A DNA stretch of 64,000 bases from assembly GCA_019419505.1 (NCBI GenBank), contig DXZS01000017.1, positions 1-64,000 on the forward strand. The letters run 5' to 3'. Of this stretch, positions 38,929 to 48,772 are shown piece after piece; position 1 is the stretch's first letter; each line of letters begins with the position of its first letter. The position numbers and the translations under genes were made by a program. The notes under the pieces were generated by a model that was not told where the DNA came from, made no database searches, and worked only from the letters and a program-made list of their open reading frames with translations. The DNA comes from Collinsella sp. Its GTDB lineage: Bacteria > Actinomycetota > Coriobacteriia > Coriobacteriales > Coriobacteriaceae.

Positions 38929-39262
38929 GGCGTTGGGTCGTCGCGTGCTCATGTCTAAAAAGCTGATTAGAAGTTTGTGTGCCGCCCCCTTTTGGGGCGG
39001 CACGTTTTTGTGTGGGGTCCCTGTCTTCACAATTTCTGTCAAGCTTTTGGTCAGCTTTTGGTTAGTTGGCGGGTTCGCGGAAGGGCAAGAGATCATTCGA
39101 TAAAAAAGCTCAGAGAAAGTGCCGGTAGGGGAGTTGTTGAGGTTTTCGACAGCTTTTGTCAGCAAGAAACTTTGCAGCTATTGCTACGGATTGCGTTGCC
39201 GTGGCCTTGGCGGTGCGGGATGCTGGGCGCAAGCGTCGAATGCTCCGATTTTGGAGGCCAGC

Positions 39263-39685
39263 ATGGATCTGTTTCTTGAGACCCCGCAGCAACAAGCCGA
39301 GCGCATGTTGCGCCAGCAGCAACGGCTTATGGAGATGCAAATGCAAGGGGCGGCCATCCAACCTCCTGCACAAAACGTTGCGCCCGCGATTTCGCCTGCG
39401 GGTGAGGCGACCCCAGAGACCTATTCCGTACAGCAAGATTCATATGCCCAGGAGCTCGCGTTCGATAAACGCCGTGCGCGCCGCCGCCGTTTGGGCCAGC
39501 GCCTGCGCACATTGGCGATGATCGTGCTCATCCCGCTGGGGCTTGCGGCCATCTTTCTGGTGTCGTATGCCCTCACGTGCATTCTCAACGGCGCATCGCC
39601 CAACGAGGTGCTCCAGCATCTAGCGGCCCTGGGTCAGCGCCTAGGTGACGTCATAACAACCATCCGCGCCGGCTGGGAGAGCTAG
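39263..39685 (+). CDS. Small single-pass membrane protein, unknown
   Basis: 140 residues. A Gln-rich amphipathic N-terminus (ETPQQQAERMLRQQQRLMEM) and a basic stretch (DKRRARRRRLGQRLR) precede one membrane helix (TLAMIVLIPLGLAAIFLVSY). The start at 39263 follows TTGGAGG; a longer frame from 39119 lacks a site. I do not recognise a family. Confidence 0.65.
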   Translation: MDLFLETPQQQAERMLRQQQRLMEMQMQGAAIQPPAQNVAPAISPAGEATPETYSVQQDSYAQELAFDKRRARRRRLGQRLRTLAMIVLIPLGLAAIFLVSYALTCILNGASPNEVLQHLAALGQRLGDVITTIRAGWES

Positions 39686-39770
39686 CGTTTGTCGCATTAG
39701 GACTTCTAGGGTGTAGGGATTATCGCCACGAGTGGAATCCTTGCATCCTGTGGGTCCTGTCGTGCAACTG

Positions 39771-39798
39771 AATAGTATTATTGAAGATGAATAATATT
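39771..39798. promoter_or_regulatory. AT-rich dyad upstream of the nucleotidyltransferase
   Basis: AGTATTATT and AATAATATT form an inverted repeat (one mismatch) ending about 10 bp before the start codon, where an autoregulatory operator would lie. Confidence 0.45.
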
Positions 39799-39808
39799 AG
39801 GATTTGCT

Positions 39809-40339
39809 ATGTATAAGCAGGATTTAGAGCAGACTCTTTTGGATATTGACGAAGAGGCGGAGCTGGAAATAGGTCCAAGAGACGATAGGCCGAGCGTTGT
39901 ATTGGTGGGAGGAAGCGCCTTCATGCTAAACGACGTGACGAATCGGGCGGTTACACATGACATTGATGTGTTTGAGGCAGACAGGTGCCTCCGCGAGATC
40001 ATGGATCGATACCCCGGGGTGAATGGAATGGCGGTGGCATATTGCAACCAGATGCCATTCAATTACGAAGATCGATTGATCCCATTGGAGATTGGGGCGC
40101 ATTTTATCAGGTACTTTACGCCATCTTTGGAGGATCTGGCGGTGATGAAGCTTTACGCCTATCGCCCGAATGACATTGTCGACCTCCATAGTCGAACATT
40201 TATCGACCGACTTGATTGGGATCTGCTCGAGCGGCTTATATTCGACGATGGAGAGGCGCTGGCGTCGTCGCCTTCGGAACGGAGTTATCAAGAGATGGTC
40301 TGCGCATACAGGCAATACAAAAAGGAGGTGCTCGGTTGA
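39809..40339 (+). CDS. Nucleotidyltransferase-like protein (DUF6036 type)
   Basis: 176 residues. VVLVGGSAFML (GGS at 34-36) and THDIDVFEA (Asp 51 and 53) form the nucleotidyltransferase signature seen in AbiEii/DUF6036-type proteins. Its stop overlaps the start of the next gene (TTGA). The pair is more AT-rich than its surroundings and starts behind an AT-rich dyad, which suggests an acquired toxin-antitoxin-like module. If so, this would be the toxin that modifies a nucleotide or RNA; not demonstrated. Confidence 0.75.
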   Translation: MYKQDLEQTLLDIDEEAELEIGPRDDRPSVVLVGGSAFMLNDVTNRAVTHDIDVFEADRCLREIMDRYPGVNGMAVAYCNQMPFNYEDRLIPLEIGAHFIRYFTPSLEDLAVMKLYAYRPNDIVDLHSRTFIDRLDWDLLERLIFDDGEALASSPSERSYQEMVCAYRQYKKEVLG

Positions 40340-40899
40340 ATCTGACTTTTGAGGGATTTTTGAAAGGCTATTGCCGGGAGCTATCCGGACAGCAGTCGCT
40401 GAGTTTTAGAAAACTGGTTGAGCAGGCGACGACGGTTGCGCCGCGCGTGGCGGAGCCTCTGTTTTTGCTCGCTTTGGCGCAAGGAAAAGCCGAATACGTT
40501 CTGGGTTTATCCGAGGGCTCGTGGATGGAAGAGGATTACCGAGGCGTTTTGTCCTTGTACGATCAAGCGGGTGGCATGGCGTCTCTATGCGCCAAAAGTG
40601 AGCTCCCTAACCGTTATGCCAACGTTTGGCGTGCGTATAGAGCGGTGAAGGAAAAGCCAGTGGCGGACAGAAGGATCAACGCCCTGATGCGAAAAAGAAC
40701 ATTGGGGGCGCTAGGGGAATCGGGCGTAACGCGCTACGGTCTCTGCCGCGATTTGAATCTGAATAAGGGAAACGTATACGCATACTTGGCCGGCGATGAC
40801 TCAAAAGTGAGCAGGAAGACAGCGCGCCGCATTATGGAATATGCGGAGGAGAGAAGCGCCCAAGAAGAGGCTGGGCGCCCGGTGCGTGTGGCGGGGTAA
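40336..40899 (+). CDS. HTH partner of the nucleotidyltransferase
   Basis: 187 residues from a TTG start that overlaps the upstream stop and follows AAAGGAGGTG; this start is preferred over a longer frame. The C-terminal part (YGLCRDLNLNKGNVYAYL) is a helix-turn-helix. The N-terminal 130 residues are not recognised. It is probably the antitoxin and autoregulator of the pair. Confidence 0.65.
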   Translation: MNLTFEGFLKGYCRELSGQQSLSFRKLVEQATTVAPRVAEPLFLLALAQGKAEYVLGLSEGSWMEEDYRGVLSLYDQAGGMASLCAKSELPNRYANVWRAYRAVKEKPVADRRINALMRKRTLGALGESGVTRYGLCRDLNLNKGNVYAYLAGDDSKVSRKTARRIMEYAEERSAQEEAGRPVRVAG

Positions 40900-40950
40900 G
40901 ATTGATCGCGGTTTTGATTAATGATCGATTGGGTTTGTTGGGCGGAGACT

Positions 40951-42306
40951 ATGTCTGCTATTGATATCGTGCTTGTTGTGATTGCCTTGGTGGCGGTGGG
41001 GGTTGCTGTGGCTTGTGCCCTGCAGCTCAAGGGCCTCCGCGCCGAGCTGCGGGAGCGCGGCGATAACGGGGCAGAGATACTGGCTGCGCTCGAGCAGGCC
41101 AACAACGCGCTCGACACCCTGAACGTCGCTTTGGCCGAAACCCGCCGCACGGCAAATGCCATCGCGCAGCAGCAGACAACCGATGCGGCCGTGGAGCAGC
41201 AGCGCTACCTGACCATCGCGCGTGAGTTCTCGCAGGCTGGCGACCGTATGGATGACCTGCGCCGCGAGACGACCCAACAGCTCGGCGCCAACCGCGAGGG
41301 CATCGAGCACCGCCTGGACAAGGTGCGCGAGACGGTCGATGCCCAGCTGGGCGCCATCCGCAAGGACAACAACGTGCAGCTCGATCAGATGCGCGCGACG
41401 GTGGACGAGAAGCTCTCCCGTACGCTCAACGACCGCCTGTCGGCATCGTTTAAGCAGGTGAGCGACCAGCTCGAGGCCGTGTACAAGGGCCTGGGCGACA
41501 TGCAGTCTATCGCCACCGGCGTGGGCGACCTTAAGCGCGTGCTGGGCAACGTCAAAGCGCGTGGCATTTTGGGCGAGGTGCAGCTGGGCGCGATCCTGGC
41601 GGACATTCTCACGCCCGACCAGTATCTGGAAAACGTCGCCACCAAGCCCGGCGCCTCGGAACGCGTTGAGTTTGCCGTCAAGCTGCCGGTGGACGAGGGC
41701 GACCCCGTGCTGTTGCCGATTGACTCCAAGTTTCCGGGCGATGCGTATGAGCATCTGCTCGACGCCCAGGAGTCGGGCGACGCGGAGGCCGTCGCCGCCG
41801 CGCGCAAGACGCTCGACACCATGGTGAAGCGCGAGGCAAAGGACATCTGCGAAAAGTACCTGAGCGTGCCCGCGACCACCAACTTTGGCATTCTGTTCGT
41901 TCCGTTTGAGGGCCTGTACGCCGAGGTCGTCACGCGCCCTGGGCTTATCGAGACCCTGGGCCGCGACTATCACGTCAACGTTGCCGGCCCCAGCACCATG
42001 GCGGCCATCCTCAACAGCCTGCAGATGAGCTACCAGACGTTTAGGCTGCAAAAGCGCACCGACGACGTGCTACGCGTGCTTTCCGCCGTCAAAGCCGAAC
42101 TACCGCGCTATCAGGCGGCGCTGCGTCGCGCCCAGCAGCAGATCGAGACTGCGGGCAAAACGGTCGAGGGCATCATCACCACGCGTACCAACGTCATGGA
42201 GCGCAAGCTCAAGGATATCGACGCGCTGGAAGACGCCAAGGAGGCCGACGAGGTCTTGGGGCTCACGTCCGCGGGCCTGCTCGCAGACCAAGAAGACGAG
42301 GACTAG
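40951..42306 (+). CDS. rmuC: DNA recombination protein RmuC
   Basis: 451 residues. One N-terminal membrane helix (IVLVVIALVAVGVAVACAL) is followed by a long coiled coil (about 45-190) and the RmuC nuclease-like domain: KARGILGEVQLG, LPIDSKFPGDAYEHLL, FVPFEGLYAEVV, AGPSTMAAILNSLQM. It is thought to limit inversions at short inverted repeats, which is apt in a genome rich in palindromes. An ATG ten codons upstream is also possible. Confidence 0.93.
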   Translation: MSAIDIVLVVIALVAVGVAVACALQLKGLRAELRERGDNGAEILAALEQANNALDTLNVALAETRRTANAIAQQQTTDAAVEQQRYLTIAREFSQAGDRMDDLRRETTQQLGANREGIEHRLDKVRETVDAQLGAIRKDNNVQLDQMRATVDEKLSRTLNDRLSASFKQVSDQLEAVYKGLGDMQSIATGVGDLKRVLGNVKARGILGEVQLGAILADILTPDQYLENVATKPGASERVEFAVKLPVDEGDPVLLPIDSKFPGDAYEHLLDAQESGDAEAVAAARKTLDTMVKREAKDICEKYLSVPATTNFGILFVPFEGLYAEVVTRPGLIETLGRDYHVNVAGPSTMAAILNSLQMSYQTFRLQKRTDDVLRVLSAVKAELPRYQAALRRAQQQIETAGKTVEGIITTRTNVMERKLKDIDALEDAKEADEVLGLTSAGLLADQEDED

Positions 42307-42431
42307 CGGCACTTGACGGCGGGGCGCCTGCGCAGGCGCAGGGCGCGGGTGCTTTTCGCATCGCACTTGCCTAAAGCGCACTTTAATGTGCAACAATGGC
42401 CTTTCGCCCTATCAGACGCGAAAGGAAGCCC

Positions 42432-44234
42432 ATGTCTCAGAGAAGCACCAGCCCGCTCAAACGCTCGACCGTGCGCCGCACGCTGCAGCGTTTTTGGGAT
42501 GTCACGCGCACGCAGCCGCTGATCGTCTTTCTCTCGGTGTTCTCGTCGGCGGGTTACATCTTTTTGCTCACGTTTGCCAACACCTACGTTATGGCCCTCA
42601 TCGTCGATCGTGTCCAGGCCGGCCCCGTAGCGGGCGACCAGGTGTTTGAGGTCTTCGGTCCCTACATTTTGGCGCTCGTGCTCGTCAACCTGGTGGGCCA
42701 GATCCTCTCCAAGCTGCAGGACTACACCGTCTACAAGCTCGAGATCGCGGGCAACTATCACCTGGCGCGCCTGTGCTTCGACACGCTCTCCAATCAATCC
42801 ATGACATTCCACACCAGCCGCTTTGGCGGATCGCTTGTGAGCCAGACGAGCCGTTTTATGAGCGGCTACACGGGTCTGGTCGACGTGACGGTGTATTCGC
42901 TCATTCCCACCATCACCTCGGTTGTCTGCACGGTGACGGCGCTCGCTCCGGTGGTGCCCACATTTACCGTGATCCTGGTGGGCATCATGGTCGTCTACAT
43001 CGCGTTTGTCTGGCTTATGTACAAGCGCATCATGCCGCTTTCGGCCGCGACGTCCGCCGCACAAAACAAGCTCTCGGGTGTGCTGTCCGACGCGGTCACG
43101 AACATCTTGGCCGTCAAGACCTGCGGGCGAGAGGACTTTGAACGCGATCTGTTCGACACCGCCGATCGTGCCGCGCGCGATGCCGAAACGGTCTCGATGC
43201 ACGCCATGATGCAGCGCAACTTTACGACCTCGGGCCTTATCGTCATCACCATGGCCGTGGTGAGTGTGTTCGTGGCGGGCGGCAACGCGTGGTTTGGCAT
43301 CTCGGCCGGCTCGCTCGTCATGATCTTTACCTACACCTATAACCTCACCATGCGCCTGAACTACGTGAGTTCCATGATGCAGCGCATTAACCGCGCGCTG
43401 GGTGACGCCGCCGAGATGACGCGCGTGCTGGACGAGCCGCGTTTGGTGGCAGACGACCCGGACGCCTCTGAGCTCAAAGTGACCGAGGGCGCGATTGATT
43501 TTGAGCACCTGAGCTTTGCGTACCGTGACGCTGCGGCGGGCGAGAGCGTGTTCGATGACCTGACACTTCATGTGGCGGCGGGCCAGCGCGTGGGCCTGGT
43601 GGGCAAATCGGGCTCGGGCAAGACGACGCTCACCAAGTTGTTGTTGCGCCTGGACGATGTACAGGGCGGCCGCGTGCTCGTGGACGGCCAGGACGTCTCG
43701 CGCTGCACGCAGCAGAGCCTGCGCCGTCAGGTTGCCTACGTGCCGCAGGAGGCGCTGCTGTTCCACCGCTCCATTCGCGAAAACATTGCCTACGGCCGTC
43801 CCGACGCCACCGACGAGCAGGTCCGCGAGGCCGCGCGCCTGGCCAATGCCCTGGAGTTTATCGACCGCTTGCCCCGTGGCTTTGACACCATGGTGGGCGA
43901 GCGCGGCGTTAAGCTTTCGGGCGGCCAGCGCCAGCGCGTGGCCATTGCCCGTGCCATCCTCACCGACGCGCCGATTCTGGTACTCGACGAGGCGACGTCT
44001 GCCCTCGATAGCGAGTCTGAGGCGTTGGTGCAGGAAGCTCTCGAGAACCTGATGCGCGGCCGCACCTCCATTGTGGTGGCGCATCGCCTGTCCACCGTGG
44101 CGGCGCTCGACCGCATCGTGGTACTGGCGGATGGCGAGATCGTCGAGGACGGCACGCATGTGCAGCTCGTCGAGGCGGGCGGCGAGTACGCGAGCCTGTG
44201 GAGCCGTCAGACCGGCGCATTCTTGGAGGCGTAA
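42432..44234 (+). CDS. ABC exporter, fused membrane and ATPase domains
   Basis: 600 residues. About six membrane segments (roughly 30-320) precede the ATPase domain, with Walker A GKSGSGKTT, signature LSGGQRQR, Walker B LVLDEATSALD and H-loop VAHRLST. It works as a homo- or heterodimer; no partner half is adjacent, so a homodimer is likelier. The substrate is unknown; multidrug or lipid export is usual. GAAAGGAAG precedes the ATG at 42432. Confidence 0.92.
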   Translation: MSQRSTSPLKRSTVRRTLQRFWDVTRTQPLIVFLSVFSSAGYIFLLTFANTYVMALIVDRVQAGPVAGDQVFEVFGPYILALVLVNLVGQILSKLQDYTVYKLEIAGNYHLARLCFDTLSNQSMTFHTSRFGGSLVSQTSRFMSGYTGLVDVTVYSLIPTITSVVCTVTALAPVVPTFTVILVGIMVVYIAFVWLMYKRIMPLSAATSAAQNKLSGVLSDAVTNILAVKTCGREDFERDLFDTADRAARDAETVSMHAMMQRNFTTSGLIVITMAVVSVFVAGGNAWFGISAGSLVMIFTYTYNLTMRLNYVSSMMQRINRALGDAAEMTRVLDEPRLVADDPDASELKVTEGAIDFEHLSFAYRDAAAGESVFDDLTLHVAAGQRVGLVGKSGSGKTTLTKLLLRLDDVQGGRVLVDGQDVSRCTQQSLRRQVAYVPQEALLFHRSIRENIAYGRPDATDEQVREAARLANALEFIDRLPRGFDTMVGERGVKLSGGQRQRVAIARAILTDAPILVLDEATSALDSESEALVQEALENLMRGRTSIVVAHRLSTVAALDRIVVLADGEIVEDGTHVQLVEAGGEYASLWSRQTGAFLEA

Positions 44235-44297
44235 ACGTCTCGGACGTGGGACAATTGTGCCCATAAGTTTATTGTGCCGTTGAGCCGAGGAGTCGTT

Positions 44298-44963
44298 ATG
44301 CCACGCGAGACCAATGCCGCCAAGCGCGAGCGCGCCATCGAGGTGTGTGAGCGCCTCAACCGTCGCTATGGTCCGGTCGAGTGCTTTTTGGACCACGAGA
44401 ATCCCTTCCGCCTGCTGATCGCGGTGCTGCTTTCGGCGCAAACGACCGATGCGCAGGTCAACAAGGTGACGCCGCGGCTGTTTGCCCAGTGGCCCACGCC
44501 CGAGGCCATGGCCGGGGCGAGCGTAGCTGACGTGGCAGACACCATCAAGTCGCTCGGCTTCTACAAGAGCAAAGCCAAGCATGCCGTCGAGGCCGCGCAG
44601 ATGATCGTCGCCGACTATGACGGCGAGGTGCCGGCCGACATGAAGGAACTCGTGAAGCTGCCGGGCGTGGGACGCAAGACGGCGAACATCGTGCTCAACG
44701 TGGGGTATGGCATCGTGGAGGGTATTGCGGTGGACACGCACGTCAACCGCATTGCGCACCGCCTGATGCTGAGTCCCAAGACGCATGCCAAGGAACCGCT
44801 CAAGACCGAGCAGGATCTGCTCAAGATTTTGCCGCACGAGTATTGGGAGTCGGTCAACCATCAGTGGATCACCTTTGGCCGCGAGATCTGCGACGCCCGC
44901 AAACCCAAGTGTGACGAGTGTCCGCTGGCAGATTTGTGCCCCAGCGTGCGCGTTTTGGGGTAG
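44298..44963 (+). CDS. nth: Endonuclease III
   Basis: 221 residues. The HhH motif LPGVGRKTAN contains the catalytic Lys, and VDTHVNR the catalytic Asp. The [4Fe-4S] loop is complete: CDARKPKCDECPLADLC with spacing C-X6-C-X2-C-X5-C. It removes oxidised pyrimidines and nicks the strand. The ATG at 44298 follows CGAGGAG. Confidence 0.96.
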   Translation: MPRETNAAKRERAIEVCERLNRRYGPVECFLDHENPFRLLIAVLLSAQTTDAQVNKVTPRLFAQWPTPEAMAGASVADVADTIKSLGFYKSKAKHAVEAAQMIVADYDGEVPADMKELVKLPGVGRKTANIVLNVGYGIVEGIAVDTHVNRIAHRLMLSPKTHAKEPLKTEQDLLKILPHEYWESVNHQWITFGREICDARKPKCDECPLADLCPSVRVLG

Positions 44964-45082
44964 CTGCCCGGTGCGCGCCGGCGCGTCCGCCCCATGCGTT
45001 ACCATGACAAACAATAGTTTTGATGTACGACCCGCCGAGCCTGCCCCGGCGGGCTTTTGGCGTTGCGATGCCGGAGGACCAC

Positions 45083-48000
45083 ATGCTCATTCACCGTATA
45101 GCCGCGCAGCTCTACACTGCCGAGGCACTGCAGACCGTCGAGGCCGGACTCGATGCCGGCGAGGACGTGACGCTGGCCGTGTCGCAGTCGGGCCGCACGC
45201 TCATGGCGGCAGCTCAGTTTGCGCGCCGTCCGCGTCCCACGGTCTACATCGTGAGCGGCGAGGACGCGGCCGATCGCGCCGCGCGCAGCCTGGCCGCCTA
45301 TGTGGGTCTGGCGCATGTGTGCCGCTTTCCCGAGCGCAAAGACTATCCATGGCGTGAGCAGGCGCCCGACGACGCCGTGGTGGCCCAACGCTGCGAGGCT
45401 TTAGGGCGCATCGTGCGCGGCGATAACTGCATCATGGTCGCCTCGGCCCGCGCGCTACTGCGTTGCGTGCCGCCGGTCGAGAGCCGCTATTGGGAGTCCA
45501 CCACCTTTGCGGTGGGCGAGGAGATTCCCTTCGACGAGGTGCCGCAGCGCCTGGTGGGCATGGGCTACACCAATGCAGGTGCCGCCGACGCGCCCGGCCT
45601 GTTCCGTGTACACGGCGATACCGTCGAGGTGTTCCCCGCGCAGGAAAAAGCACCCGTGCGCATTGAGTTCTTTGGCGACGAGATCGACCGCATCCGCCGC
45701 ATGGTGAGCTCTACGGGTCAAACCATCGGCAACGAGGACAGCATCGAGATCTTCCCGTGCCGCGAGCTGGCGCTCACCGACGAGGCCGTCCACAACATGC
45801 ATGTGGCGCTCTATCGCGCCAGCCAGAGCGATAGCAAGCTGGCGGCGCTGCTCGAGATGGTGGACGCGCGCATCGTCACGCCCGAGCTCGACCGCTTTTT
45901 GCCGGTGATGTACGGCCAGACCGTGAGCCCGTTGGCGCACGTGAGCGGCAAGGCGCTTGTGGTCCTGTCCGAGCCGCGCTCGCTGTTCGATGACTGCCTG
46001 CGCGCCTACGAGGATATCGAGGCCCGTGCCGGCGAGGCGGGGATTGACCGTCTGGACGGCCTGTACGTGCGTGCCCAACAGCTCGACTTTGGTGCTCAGC
46101 AGCGCCTGAACTACGTGAGCCTGATTCGTGCCGGCGGTGCGGTTACAGCCGAGCTCAAGATTGAGCAGCCGGCCATTGCGGGCTCGGACAATCGCTTTAT
46201 GACGCGCATTCAGGAGGTCGTGGGCAAGCGCTATGCCTGCGTGTTTGCCATTCCCGACCGCGGTGCGCGCGAGTCGATGGAGCTCACCTTTGGCGACGAG
46301 GGCATCACCTTTGAGGAGTCGCTGACGGCCGCCCCCGAAAACGCCGGCGTTATCGGCGACCGTGTGCGCGTGGCAGCGGCGGATTCTGCCGATCGTGCTG
46401 TCCGCCAGGATGCTCATGCTGCAATTCGCGAACGCAAGGCCGACGCGCTCAACGCCCGCTCGCTCGAGGCAGGTGCCGCCCAGGCTGCCGCCGGCGCCAC
46501 CGTGCCCACCATCTCGCGCGGACGCGTGACCTTTGTCGATGCCGCCTTGCCGCAGGGCGTGGTGGTGCCCGATGCCAACCTGGCCGTGTTCTCGATCGCC
46601 GACCTCAACGCCCGCATGGACGCCAACCGCGCGCGCAGCCGCCGCAAGGTGGACATTACGCAGATCACGTTTCCGTTTAAGCCGGGCGACTACGTGGTGC
46701 ACGCCACTCACGGCATCGCGCTCTTTAGCGAGATCGCGCGCCAGGAAGTGGGCGGCAAGGAGCGCGACTACTTTTTGCTGGAATATGCCGACGGCGACAA
46801 GCTCTACGTGCCGCTCGAGCAGGTTGACCGCATCACACGCTATGTTGGCCCCGACGGCGACAAGCCGCGCCTGACCAGGCTCAACACCGCCGACTGGACG
46901 CGCGCCACCAACAAGGCGCGCAAGAACGCCAAAAAGCTGGCGTTTGACCTGGTCGATCTGTATACGCGCCGCTCTTCGATTACCGGTATCTCTTGCCCGC
47001 CCGACACGCCCGAGCAGATCGAGATGGAGCAGAGCTTCCCCTACGACGAGACGCGCGATCAGCTGGAGGCCATCGCTGACATTAAGGCCGATATGGAGGC
47101 GCCCAAGCCCATGGACCGCCTGCTGTGCGGAGACGTGGGCTTTGGCAAGACCGAGGTCGCCCTGCGCGCGGCGTTTAAGTGCGTGGACTCCGGTCGCCAG
47201 GTCATGGTGCTCTGCCCCACGACCATTCTGGCCCAGCAGCACTACGAGACGTTCTTTGAGCGTTTTGCCCCGTTTGGCCTTGAAGTCGAGGTACTCAGCC
47301 GCTTTCGCACGCCGGCGCAGCAAAAGCGCGCGCTCAAGGCATTTGCCGAGGGCACGATCGATGTGCTCATCGGCACGCATCGTCTGCTTTCGGCCGATGT
47401 GAACCCCAAGAACCTAGGCCTGGTAATCATCGACGAGGAGCAGCGCTTTGGCGTGCAGCACAAGGAGCAGCTCAAGAACCTGCGTGAGCAGATTGACGTG
47501 CTTACGCTTTCGGCAACGCCTATTCCGCGAACCATGCAGATGGCCACGAGCGGCGTGCGCGACATGAGCCTGATCACCACGCCGCCGACTGGGCGTCGTC
47601 CCGTGATCGTGCACGTGGGGGAGTACGACCCCGATGTGGTGAGCGCGGCGATTCGCCTGGAGGTGGGCCGCGGCGGCCAGGTGTACTACGTGTCCAACCG
47701 CGTCAAGACCATCGACGACGCCGTGGCGCGCGTGCACGAGGCCGCGCCCGAGGCGCGCGTGGGCGTGGCGCACGGAAAGATGAGCCCGCGCGAGGTCGAG
47801 GACGTGATGATTGAGTTCGCGACCAAAAAGATCGACGTGCTCATCGCCACGACCATCGTGGAGAGCGGCATCGACAACGCGACCGCCAACACGCTGATCA
47901 TCGAGGACTCGCAGCGCTTGGGTCTGGCACAGCTCTACCAGCTCAAGGGCCGCGTGGGTCGCTCTGCCACGCAGGCCTACGCGTACTTTATGTTCCCGGG

Positions 48001-48715
48001 CGAGCTGCCGCTCACCGAGGAGGCCACGGCGCGCCTGACTGCACTTTCCGAGTTCCAGGACCTGGGCAGCGGCATGCGTATCGCCATGCGCGACCTGGAG
48101 ATTCGCGGCGCCGGTTCGCTGATGGGCGCTGAGCAGCACGGCAACCTGTCGAGCGTGGGCTTTGATCTGTTTACGCAGATGTTGGGCCAGGCCGTGGCCG
48201 AGGCGCGCGGCGATGACGACGCCGGCGTGGAGGCGGCGAGCGTGGGTATTAATCTGCCGGCCGATTACTTCTTGTCCGAGGAGTACCTGCCGGCGGTGGA
48301 CCAGCGCGTGCTCGTGTACCGCAAGCTCGCAGCGGCCGAGGACCTGGAGAGCATCGACGAGGTGCAGGAAGAGACCGAGGCCGCGCATGGCGAGCTGCCG
48401 TTGGCGGGACTCAATCTGTTCAACCGCGCGCGTATCCGTATCCGCGGCGAGCGCTTGGGGCTCGAGAGCGTCACGCTCAGCGGCGGACGCATCACGTTTT
48501 TGGGCGTCGACGTGCCCAAGAAGGTGGCCTTTGAGTTTAAGAATCGGTACGGCGCGGTGAACTTCCCCAAGAGCCGCAAGCTGTCGGTGCCCTATAAGGC
48601 GGGCGCCGGTGCGGGCAGCGGCCTGGGTCGCGGTCTCGATGCCAACGACGGCGCCGGCCCCGTGGCGGCCACACTCATGCTGCTGCAGCAGCTGGGTGCG
48701 AGCGACGACGACTAA
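45083..48715 (+). CDS. mfd: Transcription-repair coupling factor
   Basis: 1,210 residues, normal. A UvrB-like N-terminal region leads to the RNA polymerase-interacting domain (FKPGDYVVHATHGIALF), then the translocase with Walker A GDVGFGKTE, DEEQ (VIIDEEQRFGV) and helicase motif SATPIPRT, and a TRCF C-terminal domain. It frees stalled RNA polymerase and recruits UvrA. The ATG at 45083 is preferred because CCGGAGG lies 5 bases upstream; earlier in-frame ATGs lack a site. Confidence 0.97.
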   Translation: MLIHRIAAQLYTAEALQTVEAGLDAGEDVTLAVSQSGRTLMAAAQFARRPRPTVYIVSGEDAADRAARSLAAYVGLAHVCRFPERKDYPWREQAPDDAVVAQRCEALGRIVRGDNCIMVASARALLRCVPPVESRYWESTTFAVGEEIPFDEVPQRLVGMGYTNAGAADAPGLFRVHGDTVEVFPAQEKAPVRIEFFGDEIDRIRRMVSSTGQTIGNEDSIEIFPCRELALTDEAVHNMHVALYRASQSDSKLAALLEMVDARIVTPELDRFLPVMYGQTVSPLAHVSGKALVVLSEPRSLFDDCLRAYEDIEARAGEAGIDRLDGLYVRAQQLDFGAQQRLNYVSLIRAGGAVTAELKIEQPAIAGSDNRFMTRIQEVVGKRYACVFAIPDRGARESMELTFGDEGITFEESLTAAPENAGVIGDRVRVAAADSADRAVRQDAHAAIRERKADALNARSLEAGAAQAAAGATVPTISRGRVTFVDAALPQGVVVPDANLAVFSIADLNARMDANRARSRRKVDITQITFPFKPGDYVVHATHGIALFSEIARQEVGGKERDYFLLEYADGDKLYVPLEQVDRITRYVGPDGDKPRLTRLNTADWTRATNKARKNAKKLAFDLVDLYTRRSSITGISCPPDTPEQIEMEQSFPYDETRDQLEAIADIKADMEAPKPMDRLLCGDVGFGKTEVALRAAFKCVDSGRQVMVLCPTTILAQQHYETFFERFAPFGLEVEVLSRFRTPAQQKRALKAFAEGTIDVLIGTHRLLSADVNPKNLGLVIIDEEQRFGVQHKEQLKNLREQIDVLTLSATPIPRTMQMATSGVRDMSLITTPPTGRRPVIVHVGEYDPDVVSAAIRLEVGRGGQVYYVSNRVKTIDDAVARVHEAAPEARVGVAHGKMSPREVEDVMIEFATKKIDVLIATTIVESGIDNATANTLIIEDSQRLGLAQLYQLKGRVGRSATQAYAYFMFPGELPLTEEATARLTALSEFQDLGSGMRIAMRDLEIRGAGSLMGAEQHGNLSSVGFDLFTQMLGQAVAEARGDDDAGVEAASVGINLPADYFLSEEYLPAVDQRVLVYRKLAAAEDLESIDEVQEETEAAHGELPLAGLNLFNRARIRIRGERLGLESVTLSGGRITFLGVDVPKKVAFEFKNRYGAVNFPKSRKLSVPYKAGAGAGSGLGRGLDANDGAGPVAATLMLLQQLGASDDD

Positions 48716-48719
48716 TTGG

Positions 48720-48761
48720 GTCGACGCTGCAAACGCCCCATTTGGGCAATCTGACCCCATC
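48720..48761 (+). other. Short relative of the gene-end structured element
   Basis: CGACGCTGCAAAC and GGCAATCTG flank a small GCCC/GGGC stem, within TGGGTC/GACCCC arms. The same two motifs occur, in order, in the element at 53317. It lies directly after the mfd stop. Confidence 0.45.
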
Positions 48762-48772
48762 GAAAGGAAAGC

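Noticed and set aside
42303..45014. 903-residue open frame on minus
   Set aside because: It is antisense to the ABC exporter and nth, is rich in His/Arg/Gly/Ala as expected of GC-rich mirror frames, and shows no domain.
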